Shown one piece after another: positions 10,700-22,259 of a DNA stretch of 64,000 bases (position 1 is the first letter of the stretch; each line of letters opens with the position of its first letter). Position numbers and translations under genes: made by a program. The notes beneath the pieces are model-generated. The model was given only the letters and a program-made list of their open reading frames with translations. It ran no database searches and was not told where the DNA came from. The stretch spans positions 6,301,001 through 6,365,000 of the forward strand of contig JAPTOF010000021.1 of the NCBI GenBank assembly GCA_028554755.1, written 5' to 3'. Origin of the DNA: Cordia subcordata (lineage: Eukaryota; Streptophyta; Magnoliopsida; Boraginales; Cordiaceae).

Positions 10700-11639
10700 T
10701 TGATTTGTTTTGTTTAATTGGGTGTTCTTTCATTCATGTCTATGTGTTTGATAGAATACTTAGATGAGTACATATATATTAATTGAAGTTTGTTTGTTAC
10801 TAAACACATCTAATCCATCTGTACTCATGTCTATGTGTTTATACATGGATGTTATGAAGTGGGTAGTGCTTTTATTCATGTCTATATGCGTATTTGCATG
10901 CCCGTAACAAGCATAATTTCAATATCACATGTGTATGAATGTTAGTCAAATCCTGCTGTAGTGATCTTAGAATGACGGAGTATAATTTATGGCTAATCTA
11001 GGTCGAGTTTCCTTTGGCTTTAAATCCAGCCAATAGGTTCCAGGATAGATTTAGTCGACCTTAGCAACACTAGGCCTTGGCTTTAAACCCAGCCAACGGT
11101 TTAGGTACTAGAGTAGGTTCATTCTAAGCCACCTAGGAAGTTAGTTAGTCCCTCTTGAGGCCCTAGGTCATAAGGACCACGCCGTAGCTCTAGGAGACGT
11201 CGCCTAGGGACGGACCCGCACCGAGTCCTAGGGGCAAATCATGACACTAACTAACAACCTAGTTAAGAGCACTTTTGATAGTTAGCCATCATCCCTTAAT
11301 CCCATAGCATTTGAGTATGAAATTACCTATTCATAAGTCCAAGTCACCCTAATCTCTTTCCAATTGTTAGTTTCTTCTCAATCAACCTGCGTCCCTTTTG
11401 TTTTTATTCATAGTTTAGTTTTTTTTTATTTACTTAGAGCTCCCGAAAATCCAAACCTTCACAAGAAAAAGTACACTTAGTTTAGATCTTTCTTTTTAGC
11501 TCTTTTAGGACACCAAGCATAGGATATATTCACGATATTCACGCCTCCCTGTGGTTCGACACCCGCACTCGTAAACACTGTATTGCACGATCCGTACGCT
11601 TGCGGGTCTTTTAAAACTTGCACTCGTAAGAAGACATCA
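9861..11639 (+). repeat. 3' LTR of Athila element 1
   Basis: 1,779 bp, TGATGAG...CATCA, preceded by the polypurine tract GAGACGGGTGGGGGGTG and followed by target duplication CTGAT (11640-11644). It keeps a repeat unit lost from the 5' LTR, and its TATA box is at 10,337-10,344. A (TA)n run lies at about 10,666-10,695. Confidence 0.93.
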
Positions 11640-13041
11640 CTGATAGAAAGGTTGAAACCTTTAAAGCTAGATTAATGCCCAAGGGTTATACCCCAAAGGA
11701 AGGAATTGATTACGAGGAAACCTTCTCACCGGTAGCCATGCTAAAATTCATCAGAATACTCCTTGCGATCGCTTGTCATTATGACTACGAGATATGGCAA
11801 ATGGATGTCAAGATAACTTTTCTTAATGGAGAGCTTAACGAGATCATTTATATGACCCAACTAGATTGCAACAAACCAGGAACATAATATGTAAGATTAA
11901 AAAGTTTATTTATGGACTTAAGCAAGCATCTAAGGCATGGAACATCAAGTTTGATCATCCAGTCAAATCCTTTGGTTTCGACCAAAACATTAATAAACCA
12001 TATGTGTACAAAAGGCATAACAAAGACGCTATGGCTTTCCTAATTTTGTATGTGGATGACATCTTGTTGATTGGTAATGATGTGGGGATGTTATCATCTA
12101 TAAAGGCTTCATTATCTTCTCAGTTCCATATAAAGGATATATGAGAAGCAAGCTATGCTCTTGGGATCAAGATTTTATGAGATTGAAAGAACATGAGGTT
12201 TGCGCTATCTCAAGCTTCTTACACAGAGAAGATATTGGTCAAGTTTTATATGGAAAACTCCAAGAAAGGTTTCTTACCTTCTAGACATGAAGTTACTCTA
12301 TCTCGGGACTAATGTCCTCAGACACCTAAGGAGCTTAAGAAAATGAAGAAGGTCCTTTATGCTTCGACAGTGGGAAGCTTCATGTATGCCGTATTGTTTA
12401 CTAGGCTAGATATCTGTTATGCTTTTATCATAGGTAGCAGATATTAGTCCCTAGACCAGATTACCAGACTATAATCAAGCAAATATCCAAGTTTCTTCGA
12501 ATAACTAAGGAATACATGTTGAAATACTGCACAAATGATCTAGTTCCATTAGCCTATAAGGACTTGAACTTCCAGTCAGATAGAGAAACCAGGAGGTCTA
12601 CTTCTGGGTTTGTTTTCACTTTGTTAAGAGGTGCAGTTTCATGTAAGAGTGTGAAGCAAAAATGCATCGCGGACTCGACCATAGAAGTAAAGTACATAGT
12701 AGCGTCTGAGGCTGCAAAGGAGGCTCTATGGTTGAAGAGGTTCCTTACTAACCTAGATGTTGTTACAGTTGTATAAAAGCCCATTGTCTAGTATTCTGAC
12801 AAGCAGCTACTATTGCATAATGCAACGAGCCCAGGAATCACAGCAGGGGCAAGCATATTGAGAGAAAGTGCCACTTGATTTGGGTGTTCATCTAAAGAGA
12901 TGACATAGTGGCAGAGAAGATTACTTCAGTTGAGAACTTAGTAGACCCATTCATGAGGACTCTTTTAGAGAGTGTTTGCCACACATGAGAGTCCATGGGT
13001 ATTAGGTTCATAGAAAGTAATCTTTAGTACAAATGGGAGAT
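11640..13041 (+). pseudogene. Ty1/copia RT and RNase H (right part of the split element)
   Basis: Continues the polyprotein cut at 783. RT motifs are GIDYEETFSPVAMLKFIRILL (shortened here by decay), QMDVKITFLNGEL (first catalytic Asp) and LYVDDILLIGND near 12,050 (the YVDD box, intact). RNase H follows at about 12,516-12,776 with RRSTSGFVF and STIEVKYIVASEAAKEALWL, and its end at about 12,845-12,990 (KHIERKCHLIW, SVENLVDPFMRTL). Several frameshifts and stops separate the open stretches (11,675-11,887; 11,866-12,144; 12,516-12,776). The segment ends with the polypurine tract AAATGGGAGAT at about 13,031-13,041. Confidence 0.87.
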
Positions 13042-15050
13042 TATTGGGATTATATGTCCTGAAGACTACTTGGACATGAAAATTGGACTAGATATTTGAT
13101 CATTGTATAAATTTACGAGCATCTTTACATGCATTGTCTCTAGTTTATGTGTGTGATACATTGTGTAAAGATCTAATAATATAAACCAATGACTTGGGTA
13201 TATAGTGATGATGGATGCATAATAGGTCCAAGTTTAGTTTTTGGTATATCATAAAAGATGTCTATAGCTGGATGGTAGTGTTCGCGCACTCTATCAGGAT
13301 AAGGCTGTAGTGGGCAAGTTTCCCGACAAGGGTAATTTACCTAGGTCATTGGTGGGTTTTTTCGGACTTCACTTCTTAGTACATGTGTCACGCTAGAGCT
13401 AGCAAACGGATACATGCGGGTTGACCCAACCGTTTTGCACAGGTTAAGCGGGTTGGTGGGTTAGGTCGGGTCAACCCGTTTGACTGGCGGGTCATGAAGT
13501 CTCTAACCCTAAACTGACCCTTGTAGGTTCGCGGGTTCACGGGTCCAACCCATCAATTTTTTTAAAAAAATAATTCTATTTAAATTACTAAAAAAAATCA
13601 ATCAATAAAAACTAATATATTATAATTACATCAACGAATTCTTGAGTAAAATAAATCTGAAATTTAGTGGACAAGAAATTTTCTTTTTCTTTTATGGGTA
13701 CAGAGGACAGGACTTGATATGCATATAAAGGAAAAGATGTGTTAAATTGAGCATTTCATCTAAGAAAAGGACTTTGTTTAGAATGCTTAAACATGGTTAT
13801 CCACTTTTCCTTGTTAGACACAGATTGAGAATGGCAGTTTTACATAAAGCACATCAATCAAGCATGCTTCAAGCTTGACCCGGTTGACGGCAACCAAGAA
13901 TGAAAGAAAAGAGACCATAGATGCTTCGGCTGCATCTACACAGGTGGATATTTATGTGTACACAAAAAAAGAAGAACTTAAAATCATAAAAACTAGAAAG
14001 CAATTAAGAGGAGTTGATTCACTAATCTGGATTTGATTCTTGAGTCTTATCTTCTTGAATTTTGAATCTGTCTTCTTGAATCTTGAGGCGGCGCCGTTGT
14101 GAGAAACAGAGGAAGAAAAAAAGAAAGGAGAGAAAAGACTAGGGTTAAAACTTAAATGTTAAAGCCTAAACGCCTAATGTCTCTGTCCTTTTTTACTTAT
14201 TTTGTTAATTTGTTATTATTTCAGGTTTTTTAGTAAAAATACCTATTGACCCGCGGGTGAACCCGACTCGACCCGTCATTTTGGCAGGTTTGGTCGGGTT
14301 GACCCGTTTACCTGGCGGGTCGGGAAAAGCTCAACCCGAAACTGTTTATTTGGCTGGTTAAGTGGGTTAAACTGTGAGTCTTGGCCCGTTTTGCTAGCTC
14401 TATGTCACGCATTGGATAGAACTACCATGAGTATATCTTCTAGAAACATGCCATCACATATAGAAGACAAGATATTCACTGCTTCCGGTGACCAATACTT
14501 TTAATCTTGAGCATGTATGGATGAACTAATGAAGTTGGTGTGCAGCACTTTGATATACCATAAGGAGAGGTCTTAAGTGATAAGATTGTCTGCCTTGTAC
14601 GTTAGGTGTTATGTTCTGATCAATCAAGACATGTATATGCAACAATAGAGTCTATGTGTCTCTTTGGATTTGTCTTTTTGGTCATAAAAAATCTAGATTT
14701 AGTGATATTACCCTTTAGGGTATCGATCATTTGGCTTATGGGTTGCTCCCTATATAAAAAGATCTATGACCAGTTGGTGATCACTATTTTGGACTAGAGA
14801 TTCCAAGGTTCCAGATGTAGTCTTAGAGGTGATGATACGTGTTTGGATTGGCCTTGACTACGAGTATGCATAAAGAGGCATTTTAGTCATTTTGCTTGAT
14901 TGGTCAAAGACATAGGTTACTTCGTGTAATAGGATATAGTGAAGAAACCACTAGAAGACTATTTTGAGGAACACAAAGAGGCCATTTGCAATTGTTTCAT
15001 GCAATGGGGTAACGATATCTATATCTATACTCGTTAATCTTTGCATGACT
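13042..15050 (+). repeat. 3' LTR of the split copia element, itself interrupted by a hAT element
   Basis: Begins right after the polypurine tract as TATTGGGATTATATGTCC, a decayed form of the copia LTR start TGTTGGGATT. It runs to 13,393, is interrupted by the hAT element 13,394-14,402, and resumes with the duplicated TGTCACGC. The right end is not determined because the 5' LTR is outside the window; about 15,050 is a guess. Confidence 0.6.
13394..14402. mobile_element. Non-autonomous hAT-type transposon
   Basis: 1,009 bp with terminal inverted repeats TAGAGCTAGCAAA(A)CGG at both ends and a perfect 8-bp target duplication TGTCACGC (13386-13393 and 14403-14410), the length made by hAT transposases. 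Both ends carry clustered subterminal GGGTTGACCC / GGGTCAACCC motifs, likely transposase sites, which raise the local GC content over about 170 bp at the left and 150 bp at the right. No transposase reading frame is seen, so it would need an outside enzyme. It sits inside the copia LTR and is younger than it. Confidence 0.85.
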
Positions 15051-15239
15051 ATGTGATTCCTATGTATATAACACGTTTTTTATGCTATTCTTCCCCTACT
15101 ATATGCTATTTATGGATTTAGATTTTAAAATCTTGAACCACCTAATCATATGGTAATGGCTAATTAGATCCTACATATGTTTCAGCCATGCTTGATTGAG
15201 GGAAACATTTTTTGGATGTAAATAGTTTCACCATTGAGT
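15051..15239. other. Unassigned spacer
   Basis: AT-rich sequence between the copia LTR and the Athila fragment. No feature recognised. Confidence 0.4.
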
Positions 15240-16240
15240 GTTGCATTAGGTATAAGTAGATAGATCACGTCCTTCTTGACTTAGGTTCCAATGTCAATCT
15301 TATTTTATATTTTGTGTATCTGTGACTAGGTTTGGTGGAGTTACGTCCCATTCATGTCACGTTATAGTTAGTTAATAGGTCTGAGAGAAAACTGAGAGGG
15401 GTAGTTGAGAATGTAGGTCAGTGAGTTCATCTTTCTTGTAGATTTTATGGTCTTTAATATAAAGTCCAGTCCTGACACAAGGCAATCTGCATCTATTCTT
15501 TTAGTTGTCTCTTTCTTACTACTGTATGTAGTTATCTATTGTAGACCTGGCATGATAAAGCTTAAGTTTGGTAATATGTAGACAAAGGTAAGTGTAACTG
15601 AGGTCACTAATCATATAAGTTTAAGTGGCGAATGAATGTTTCATAGTTGATGTTATAGATCTTTGTGTAGAGGAGCATGCACATTCTATATTGACCATTG
15701 AGGATGAGTTCACTAAGTTAGACGATATCTTAGCCAGTTTTGATTCTGAGTCATTTGTTCATGAGTTTATAGATTTCACTTTTGTTTCATTTAATCTTAA
15801 GTTGGAGGATGCCCCCGATGCTAGTCCTCCCATTCCCGTTGATGTTACTATTGATCCCTCGTTGATTGACTCCCCTCTAGTTTTGGAGCTCAAGCCCCTT
15901 TCTAATCATTTTACATATGCTTTCTTAGGGACTGATAAGACTTTTCCCGTTATCACTAGATTAGATTTGACTATGAAGAGCGAGGAGTTCTTGTTAGGTG
16001 TCTTTAGAGACTATAATGCATGCATCAGATTCATCTTGAGGAGGGTTATTGTACCTTCTCGAGAAATATAGACAAAACTGAACCCTAACATGAGCAAGAT
16101 AGTTTACAAAGAGGTCATTAAGATTTTAGATACTAGTATCATTTATCAGATTTTTGATAATAAGTGGGTTACAAGTAGTGCCAAAAAGTCTAGGATCATG
16201 GTGGTCCCTAATGATAAGGGTAGGCGTATTCCTACATGTA
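15240..16240 (+). pseudogene. Fragment of a third Athila-type copy: protease, linker, start of RT
   Basis: At 15,262 it reads DHVLLDLGSNVNLI, the retropepsin active site, aligning with 4930 in element 1. The open stretch 15,625-16,071 encodes the acidic linker (MANECFIVDVIDLCVEEH onward) and LELKPLSNHFTYAFLGTDK, which corresponds to LKPLPDHLKYAFLGSSE in element 1. RT N-terminal pieces continue to about 16,240 (SKIVYKEVIKILDTSIIYQI). Neither LTRs, gag nor the rest of pol are attached, so it is a truncated relic of the same family. Stops separate the protease from the linker. Confidence 0.75.
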
Positions 16241-16459
16241 CTTTGAGTAGTAGTTTATTGTTTCCTCTATTTTCTCTCAAAAGTCGTTGTTGCACGTGCA
16301 TTCATTTTGACTCAGTCTTTATCGCATATCATGTGCATTTCACCTGCCACTTCTTCCTTTCAACCTTTTATTGGTCACCTTAGTCCCTTAGGCTGTGCCT
16401 TTGGCCTACGTAGTCCCTTGGCCCTAATTGGCCTTTCTTCTCCCTTTCGACCTCCAAGC

Positions 16460-17765
16460 TGTTAGGTGCAATTTTTGGATGTAAACACTTCTTATAAAAG
16501 TTCATGTACATAAAGTTTATAAATTGATTTCTAAAGTTTATGTAAATTCATCTTAGAGCAAAAGAGTTTTGAACTAAGTCTAGTTTGATTCCAAAGATGT
16601 TTACATGTTTAAGTAGCTTTTGAACTATCTTTAAACTATACATATGTGTGTATGTATCTTTGCAACAAATTTTCAAACAAGAAGTGATTTATGCTTAGCA
16701 TTAAATGCTTTGAGCGCTTGACAAGCTTGCATTTAATGAGGTTTAGTATTAGACAAAGTTTGGTTGCCTTAGGCAGCCTAATTTCTTGTAAAAAAACATG
16801 CATGCACTGTTGATCCGGTAAAAAGTTGATGGTTTACAAAAGTTAGTAGGCCTTTGTTTGCACTATATGCTGGTACTGGTTGAGCACACCAGTCAACCAG
16901 TAGATATCGATAAAAAGGTCTCTCAATCGATAGCATCAATCGATATAGATAGTGTAGTTGGCCTTGGCACTAGATGAGGGTGGTAATCGACCGGTAGGGT
17001 TGACCTATATGTTCAGTCAGTCCAATATTTCTACCAATTGAGGCAATGGTCAACTGGTAGTGCAAGATATGTTTTTAAAACTAGCCATTAAGGATTCTAT
17101 TTTTTGCAATCATAAATACATGTTTTAACCCCTTAACATTTTACAACTTGATTTGGGCTATCTCTTGCAATACCCTAACATTTGAAGATTTCTCTTGCAT
17201 TAAATTTTACCATTCATTGCCATTGATCAAGTTAATTGAACTTATTAAATTGCCTATCCACTTTGAGCAATATAGAAAGGTATTTATGCCTTTGTAAACC
17301 TTGCTCTTGAGAGTTCTTGTAGACCAGACCCTTTCCTGTTCCATTTTTTGTATCTTCAGTCTTGGGTAGAATAGGTTGTGTGATCAACCTTGTGAGATAT
17401 AGAGTGAAGGGTTAAAACTCCTTAGGTATTGGATGAACAGTAAAGGTCAATGTAGTAAAGTAAAGAGTGTAAAACATTATTCTATGCTTACACAATGGTC
17501 CAGGCAAGAAGCTGGTCATAGTGAAGCTTTCAAAGTCTTAAAAGAAATCTTAAGTGGTGGAATAGTCACAAGAAAGTGTGAACCACCTAAAAATCATTGT
17601 GTTTGATCTCTCTTTCTTTTAACTCTTTACCTTTGAGTTGTTTAATTGCCTACTTAGTGTTGTTTGAACTTATTGCATATAGATAAATTTGTAAACCAAA
17701 AAAGAAAGTTATTTACTTATTTTGTGTCAAAAATCCAATTCTCACCTTTCCTTCTTGGATTATTT
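16460..17765 (+). repeat. Probable Sire-like copia solo LTR
   Basis: Starts TGTTAGGTGC and ends near CCAATTCTCACCTTTCCTTC, the decayed form of the pyrimidine block (CCAATTCACCCCCCTCTTGG-like) that closes Sire/Maximus LTRs. In between are typical phrases of that LTR type (CAATGGTCCAGGCAAGAAG and ATTGTGTTTGATCTCTCT). No primer site or coding region follows, so it is a solo or truncated LTR. The match is from memory of the family; boundaries are approximate. Confidence 0.45.
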
Positions 17766-17986
17766 CTTTGGGCTTTACTTCTCCTTAAATGTAACAAGAA
17801 GATGCCACAGATGTTGTGAAGCCCCATCCCTAAAGCAAAGTATTTACCAAATTAATGGGTTTGATAAGATCACTTTGTATGGTGTACATTTGCATTGCCT
17901 TTATAACATCCTTTTTTTATGAGAATAACATGTCTTTTGCTAATTCCACCTTCTTAGGTTCCTAAACAAGGATAGATGGAATATCA

Positions 17987-18735
17987 CTATATGATAGTCA
18001 TATAATTCTTTGTCTTAACAATATGAAATTCAATATCTTCTTTCGAATTGTTCATTATACCGATATTGGTAGCAATTGGACCTATATGTATATCTTCGTT
18101 ATAATTTTCATTATCATTATCGTCTTTTGAATCAACCTCATTTTGCAGGTGAACATCTTCATCGTCATCCGATTCAGACATACATCCATTATCATGTCAT
18201 CTCTCATTTTTTATATTGTCCCTAGATGAAACCTTAGCCTCTTATATCATGGACAATTAAGACACATGTAATGTCACAAACTCTGTCATAATGGAGGCTA
18301 TATCAATCGTTCTTACAATGTTGGATATGTAATTGAAAAGCCAACATTAGCTTCTGCATTAAGGTTGGACAAAATAATCCTATTATAGACATTGACTTCA
18401 TGATCCATACACTTTAACTAAAAGTATGTTCAAATCGTCGGTAATAAGTTGATACATACGTCAAACATCATTCTTATTCATGATCAATGTGGCAATATAG
18501 CATATATGTGGACCTATTGTATATCATGGACAACAAGAAGTGAATTGTACAACACTAATATATGGATGTAGATGGAGCTTTTGATGTAGAAGTGACTGAA
18601 ACTCAACAAATGACATGCATCGTGTAATTTTGACTATTTTGGGTGGTTGATTGATCTCGTAATAGAGTTCTCGACACCATTTTTTTTTTGTGCAACCATA
18701 AAATGAAATGACATCAAGAGGCTTTGAATTCATCT
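17987..18735 (-). pseudogene. Possible MULE transposase N-terminal remnant
   Basis: Read on the minus strand from ATG at 18,733, the translation (MNSKPLDVISFYG, then KIVKITRCMSFVEFQSLLHQ) looks like the N-terminal domain found in plant Mutator-type transposases. Further on are TLIMNKNDV, YQLITDDLNILLVKVYG and then, at 18,181-17,987, a strongly acidic segment (MSESDDDEDVHLQNEVDSKD) as often precedes their zinc finger. Several stops interrupt it and no catalytic domain is present. The assignment is tentative; an unrelated decayed gene is possible. Confidence 0.35.
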
Positions 18736-19996
18736 CTAAAACTAAGAAATTTAAGGCTTAATTGATGATTTAATTTGAAAGTCCATTGGGAAAAATAAAT
18801 GAAACCGAAGCTTAGCACAGGAATTCATATCACAAGGTTCAACTTTTTCCAAAATCAACTTTGTCAAAATTGAGCTAAAAGATTTGACAGCTTAATTAGA
18901 TTATTGCAAGATTCTTGTGCACTTTGACTAAGCCAAAGTTCAACTTTATCAAAGTGGAACTTCACAAACAATTTACATCAAAGTTCAAATTTTTCTAGAT
19001 CAAAATCTGGTGAGATTTGACTGAAAAATCTTTGCAAAGAATGGATATAATAATAGACTGTTTGGAACAAATGAATTCCACAAAATTTTGTGAAATTCAT
19101 TTGCAAATCTAATTTTTTGTGTTTGATAACACTTTGTTAAAATATGAAATTCATGTGGAATTCTAAGTTTTGTAAATCTTGAATTTACTCTAGTTATACT
19201 CAAATCCTAACTCAAGAACTAGAGTTTGTAATTTCATGAAAAGCAAATCCACAAAAGATCTTATGAAGATAAAAATATCCCTATAATTATTAATATAATA
19301 CAACACTATCTTTTTCTATACAATCCTATTTAAGTAGAATGTACATATTAATTCTAATTTTACATGCGTTCCAAACACAATTCAGACAAATGATATAATT
19401 AACTTAAAATTATTTTATGTATCCAAATAATAAAATTCATTTGCAAATCCAATTCCTTATAGAATTTATTTACAAATGAAATGAATTTTATATTACAAGA
19501 GTTTCCAAACACTATGTAAATGTTAAAGTTCGACTTTCACAAAATGGTACTTAGCAAAAAAGTTACACTAATGTTTGACCTTTTCAAGGTCAAAACCTGG
19601 TGAGTTTGACTCAACAATCTTTGCATGAAATCTTTCAAGAACGTAATGAATATCACGAGTGCTTTTTGAGCACGACAAATCTATCTTTCTTTCTTAGTGA
19701 CCAACTATTTCAAGAAATTTTCATTTTTTAAAGTCAAACATACTATTTTGAGATTATATCTAGAGCTATATTCATTTTGATGATGATTTTTTATATTATT
19801 TATAAGTATTTTTTTCTTTTTTGTATTGTAATAGGTCAAAAGTTGAAATTATTCTCATTAAGGGTTCAAGGAATAATTTAAAGATTAAAATTAGTTGTGA
19901 CGTCTTGAGTTCATATTCAATACCTTTTGGGAATGGCAATTGGTTTGGGACAGGACGGTAAAACAAAAAATAAAATTTAGAAAAAAAAAAAGCCTT
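18736..19996. repeat. MITE-like inverted repeat between duplicated flanks
   Basis: Roughly 19,054-19,515 is bounded by inverted CTGTTTGGAA / TTCCAAACACT ends and is filled with direct and inverted copies of AAATTCATTTGCAAATC, typical of a MITE. On each side lies a related 110-bp segment (about 18,930-19,042 and 19,523-19,640), both with CTGGTGAGATTTGACT-like sequence and AATCTTTGCA. No convincing target duplication was found. The rest to 19,996 is AT-rich with nothing recognised. Confidence 0.4.
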
Positions 19997-20349
19997 TGTT
20001 ATAAAATAACTTAAATATAATGTGGTATAAGATAACTTGAATAATAAAATCTTTTTCTATTATAATATAATATTACTCTTGTTTCTCTCTTCTATTCTCT
20101 ACTACTTCTTTTCTCTAATACTTCTTGTATATACTACTTCTTTCTCTTCTTCTTCATCCAAAGCTTCTACCATCCCACCTCCTTTTATAGAAAAAATTGA
20201 GGAGACAATGCATTAAATGGGAGGATATGCATATCTCCAAAATTTTCAAACTTTGCATGCTATAACAAATTCCTAAGCACTTATAGCATCAATTGTTGAC
20301 TTATTAGCAAAAGTAAATTTTGCATGTTGTGAATGTCCATTTCACAACA
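19997..20349 (-). repeat. 3' LTR of copia element 4
   Basis: 353 bp; on the plus strand it runs TGTTATAAAATAAC to TTCACAACA. The adjoining CTCCCCCTTGGAC (20350 onward) is, reversed, the polypurine tract GTCCAAGGGGGAG. Confidence 0.92.
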
Positions 20350-20557
20350 CTCCCCCTTGGACATTCATCACAAGAATATGCCTCGTTCAAATCTTACTAG
20401 GAAAAACCCAGTGGGAAAAAACCTAGTGAAAAGAAAAGAGTACAATATTCTTGTTATATGCTTTATGCTGCCTCATTAAAAACCTTGCTAGTGGGACAAA
20501 ACCTAGGCTAAGGGAAAAAGAGTACAACGCGTATAATACTCCCCCTAATGAAGGCAA
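20350..20557 (-). other. 3' internal non-coding region of copia element 4
   Basis: Two imperfect repeats each end in AAGAGTACAA (about 20,397-20,446 and 20,487-20,527) and contain GTGGGA-AAAACCTAG phrases. A second pyrimidine-rich tract (ACTCCCCCTAATG at about 20,540) may be an upstream polypurine tract copy on the minus strand. Confidence 0.6.
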
Positions 20558-22196
20558 TCAGGAGCAATCTTTGAGTCGCCGCATGCCGATCTTGTGTACT
20601 AATTTCTCCAATGTTGTTACGGGTAACACTTTTGTAAACAAATTTGCTAAATTCTCACTTGAGCGAATTTGACAAACATCGATCTCACTTTTCTTTCGGA
20701 GTTCATGTGTAAAGAAGAACTTTGGTGAGATATGCTTGGTTCTGTCACCTTTGATATAGCCTCCTTTAACTTGAGTAATACATGTAGTATTATCTTCATA
20801 TAGTATAGTAAGTCCTCTTTTGCTATCTGAAATGTTGCATTCTCCTTCAATATGTTGAGTTAAAGACCTTAACCATACACATTCTCTGCTCGCCTCATGT
20901 AGTGCAAGTATTTCAGCATGATTTGAGAAAGTGGCGACAATAGTTTGTTTCGTTGAGCTCCAGAAAATAGCTGTACCATCATATGTAAAGAGATATCTAG
21001 TTTGGGATCGTCCTTTATGCGGGTCAGATAAATACCCAGCATCTGCATACCCTATTAATGCATGATGTGCATGCTTTGGATATAATAAGTCCATATCAAT
21101 TGTTCCACAAAGATAACGAAGTACATGTTTAATCCCGGCCCAATGTTTTCGTGTTGGTGTAGCACTAAATCTTGTTAATAGATTTACAGAAAATGCAATA
21201 TCTGGACGTGTATTGTTAGCAAGATACATCAAAGCACCAATTGCACTAAGATACGGTACTTCAAGGCCAAGTATTTCTTCATTATCTTCTCGAGGACGAA
21301 AATGGTCCTTTTTTATATCAAGACATCGAACAACCATTGGGGGTACTCAATGGATGAGATTTGTCCATATGAAATCTCTTCAAAACTTTTTCAGTATAAG
21401 TCTTTTGATGGACTAAAATGCCACTTGACAAATGCTCAATCTGTAGGCCGAGACAAAATTTAGTTTTGCCTAGATTTTTCATCTCAAATTCTTTACATAA
21501 ATATGCAACTGCTGCTTTAAGCTCTTCAATAGTCCCTATGATGTTTAAATCATCAACATATACAGCAATAATAACAAACCCTTTTGCTGATCTCTTGATA
21601 AAAACACATGAGCTTATGGGACTATTAACATATCCTTCCTTTCGGAGGAATGTACTTAGACGATTGTACCACATTCGTCCATATTGTTTCAATCTATATA
21701 ATGATCTTTGCAATTTAATGGAGTACATCTCCCGAGGTTTTGATCTATATGCTTTAGGCATATTTAGTCCTTCAGGGACTTTCATATAAATATTACTATC
21801 AAGTGACCCATACAAATATGCTGTCACCACATCCATGAGGTGCATATGAAGTCCCTCACAAAATGCTAGGCTAATTAAATATCTGAATGTGATTGCATCC
21901 ACCACAGGAGAATATGTCTCCTCATAATCAATTCCAGGCCTTTGTGAAAAACCTTGTGCTACAAGTCGTGCTTTATATCTTACAATTTCATTGTTTTCAT
22001 TTCGTTTTTGCACGAATACCCACTTGTAGCCTACAGGCCTTACATGTTGAGGCGTTTGGACGATAGGTCCAAAAACTTTACGCTTTGTAAGAGAATTTAA
22101 TTCAGCCTCCATTGAGTATTTCCATTTAGGCCAATCATTTCTATGTCGACATTCTTGGACAGACTTTGGTTCATAATCCTCACTTTCTATCATCAA
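20558..22196 (-). pseudogene. RT and RNase H of copia element 4 (one frameshift)
   Basis: Reading from 22,196 downward: RPVGYKWVFVQKRNENNEIV, GIDYEETYSPVVDAITFRYL, the first catalytic Asp in HMHLMDVVTAYLYGSLD, and the YVDD box in AVYVDDLNIIGT near 21,560. After KSHPLSTP one inserted base at about 21,337 shifts the frame, and the protein continues from 21,337 to 20,558 with LEVPYLSAIGALMYLANNTR and RNase H: Asp in IGYADAGYLSDP, Glu in NHAEILALHEASRECVWL, Asp in LYEDNTTCI. Apart from the frameshift all catalytic residues are present. A Tyr stands in LKQYGRMWYNRL where Ser is usual. Confidence 0.9.
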
Positions 22197-22259
22197 TTCA
22201 GCGGCTACTGCATGTGAGAATTTTTCATCAACAACAATTTCGCTTCAACTCCATCTTTT

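Larger units (their letters stand above)
784..11639 (+). mobile_element. Athila-type Ty3/gypsy LTR retrotransposon (element 1)
   Basis: A complete element bounded by two LTRs (784-2498 and 9861-11639) that start TGATG and, in the 3' copy, end CATCA. Flanking 5-bp target duplications are CTGAT at 779-783 and 11640-11644. Removing the element and one duplication rejoins the interrupted copia reading frame (KRKR-stop-ADRKVETFKARL), which proves the boundaries. Inside are a tRNA-Asp-type primer site, gag, an aspartic protease, RT/RNase H and integrase in Ty3/gypsy order, then about 1.4 kb without an envelope-like gene. The integrase tail motif [16 protein letters not shown] and the lack of a chromodomain place it in the Athila group. 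Gag and RT hold stops and frameshifts, so it is not autonomous now. By eye the LTRs differ at roughly 40 sites, about 2 percent, suggesting a fairly recent insertion. Confidence 0.93.
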
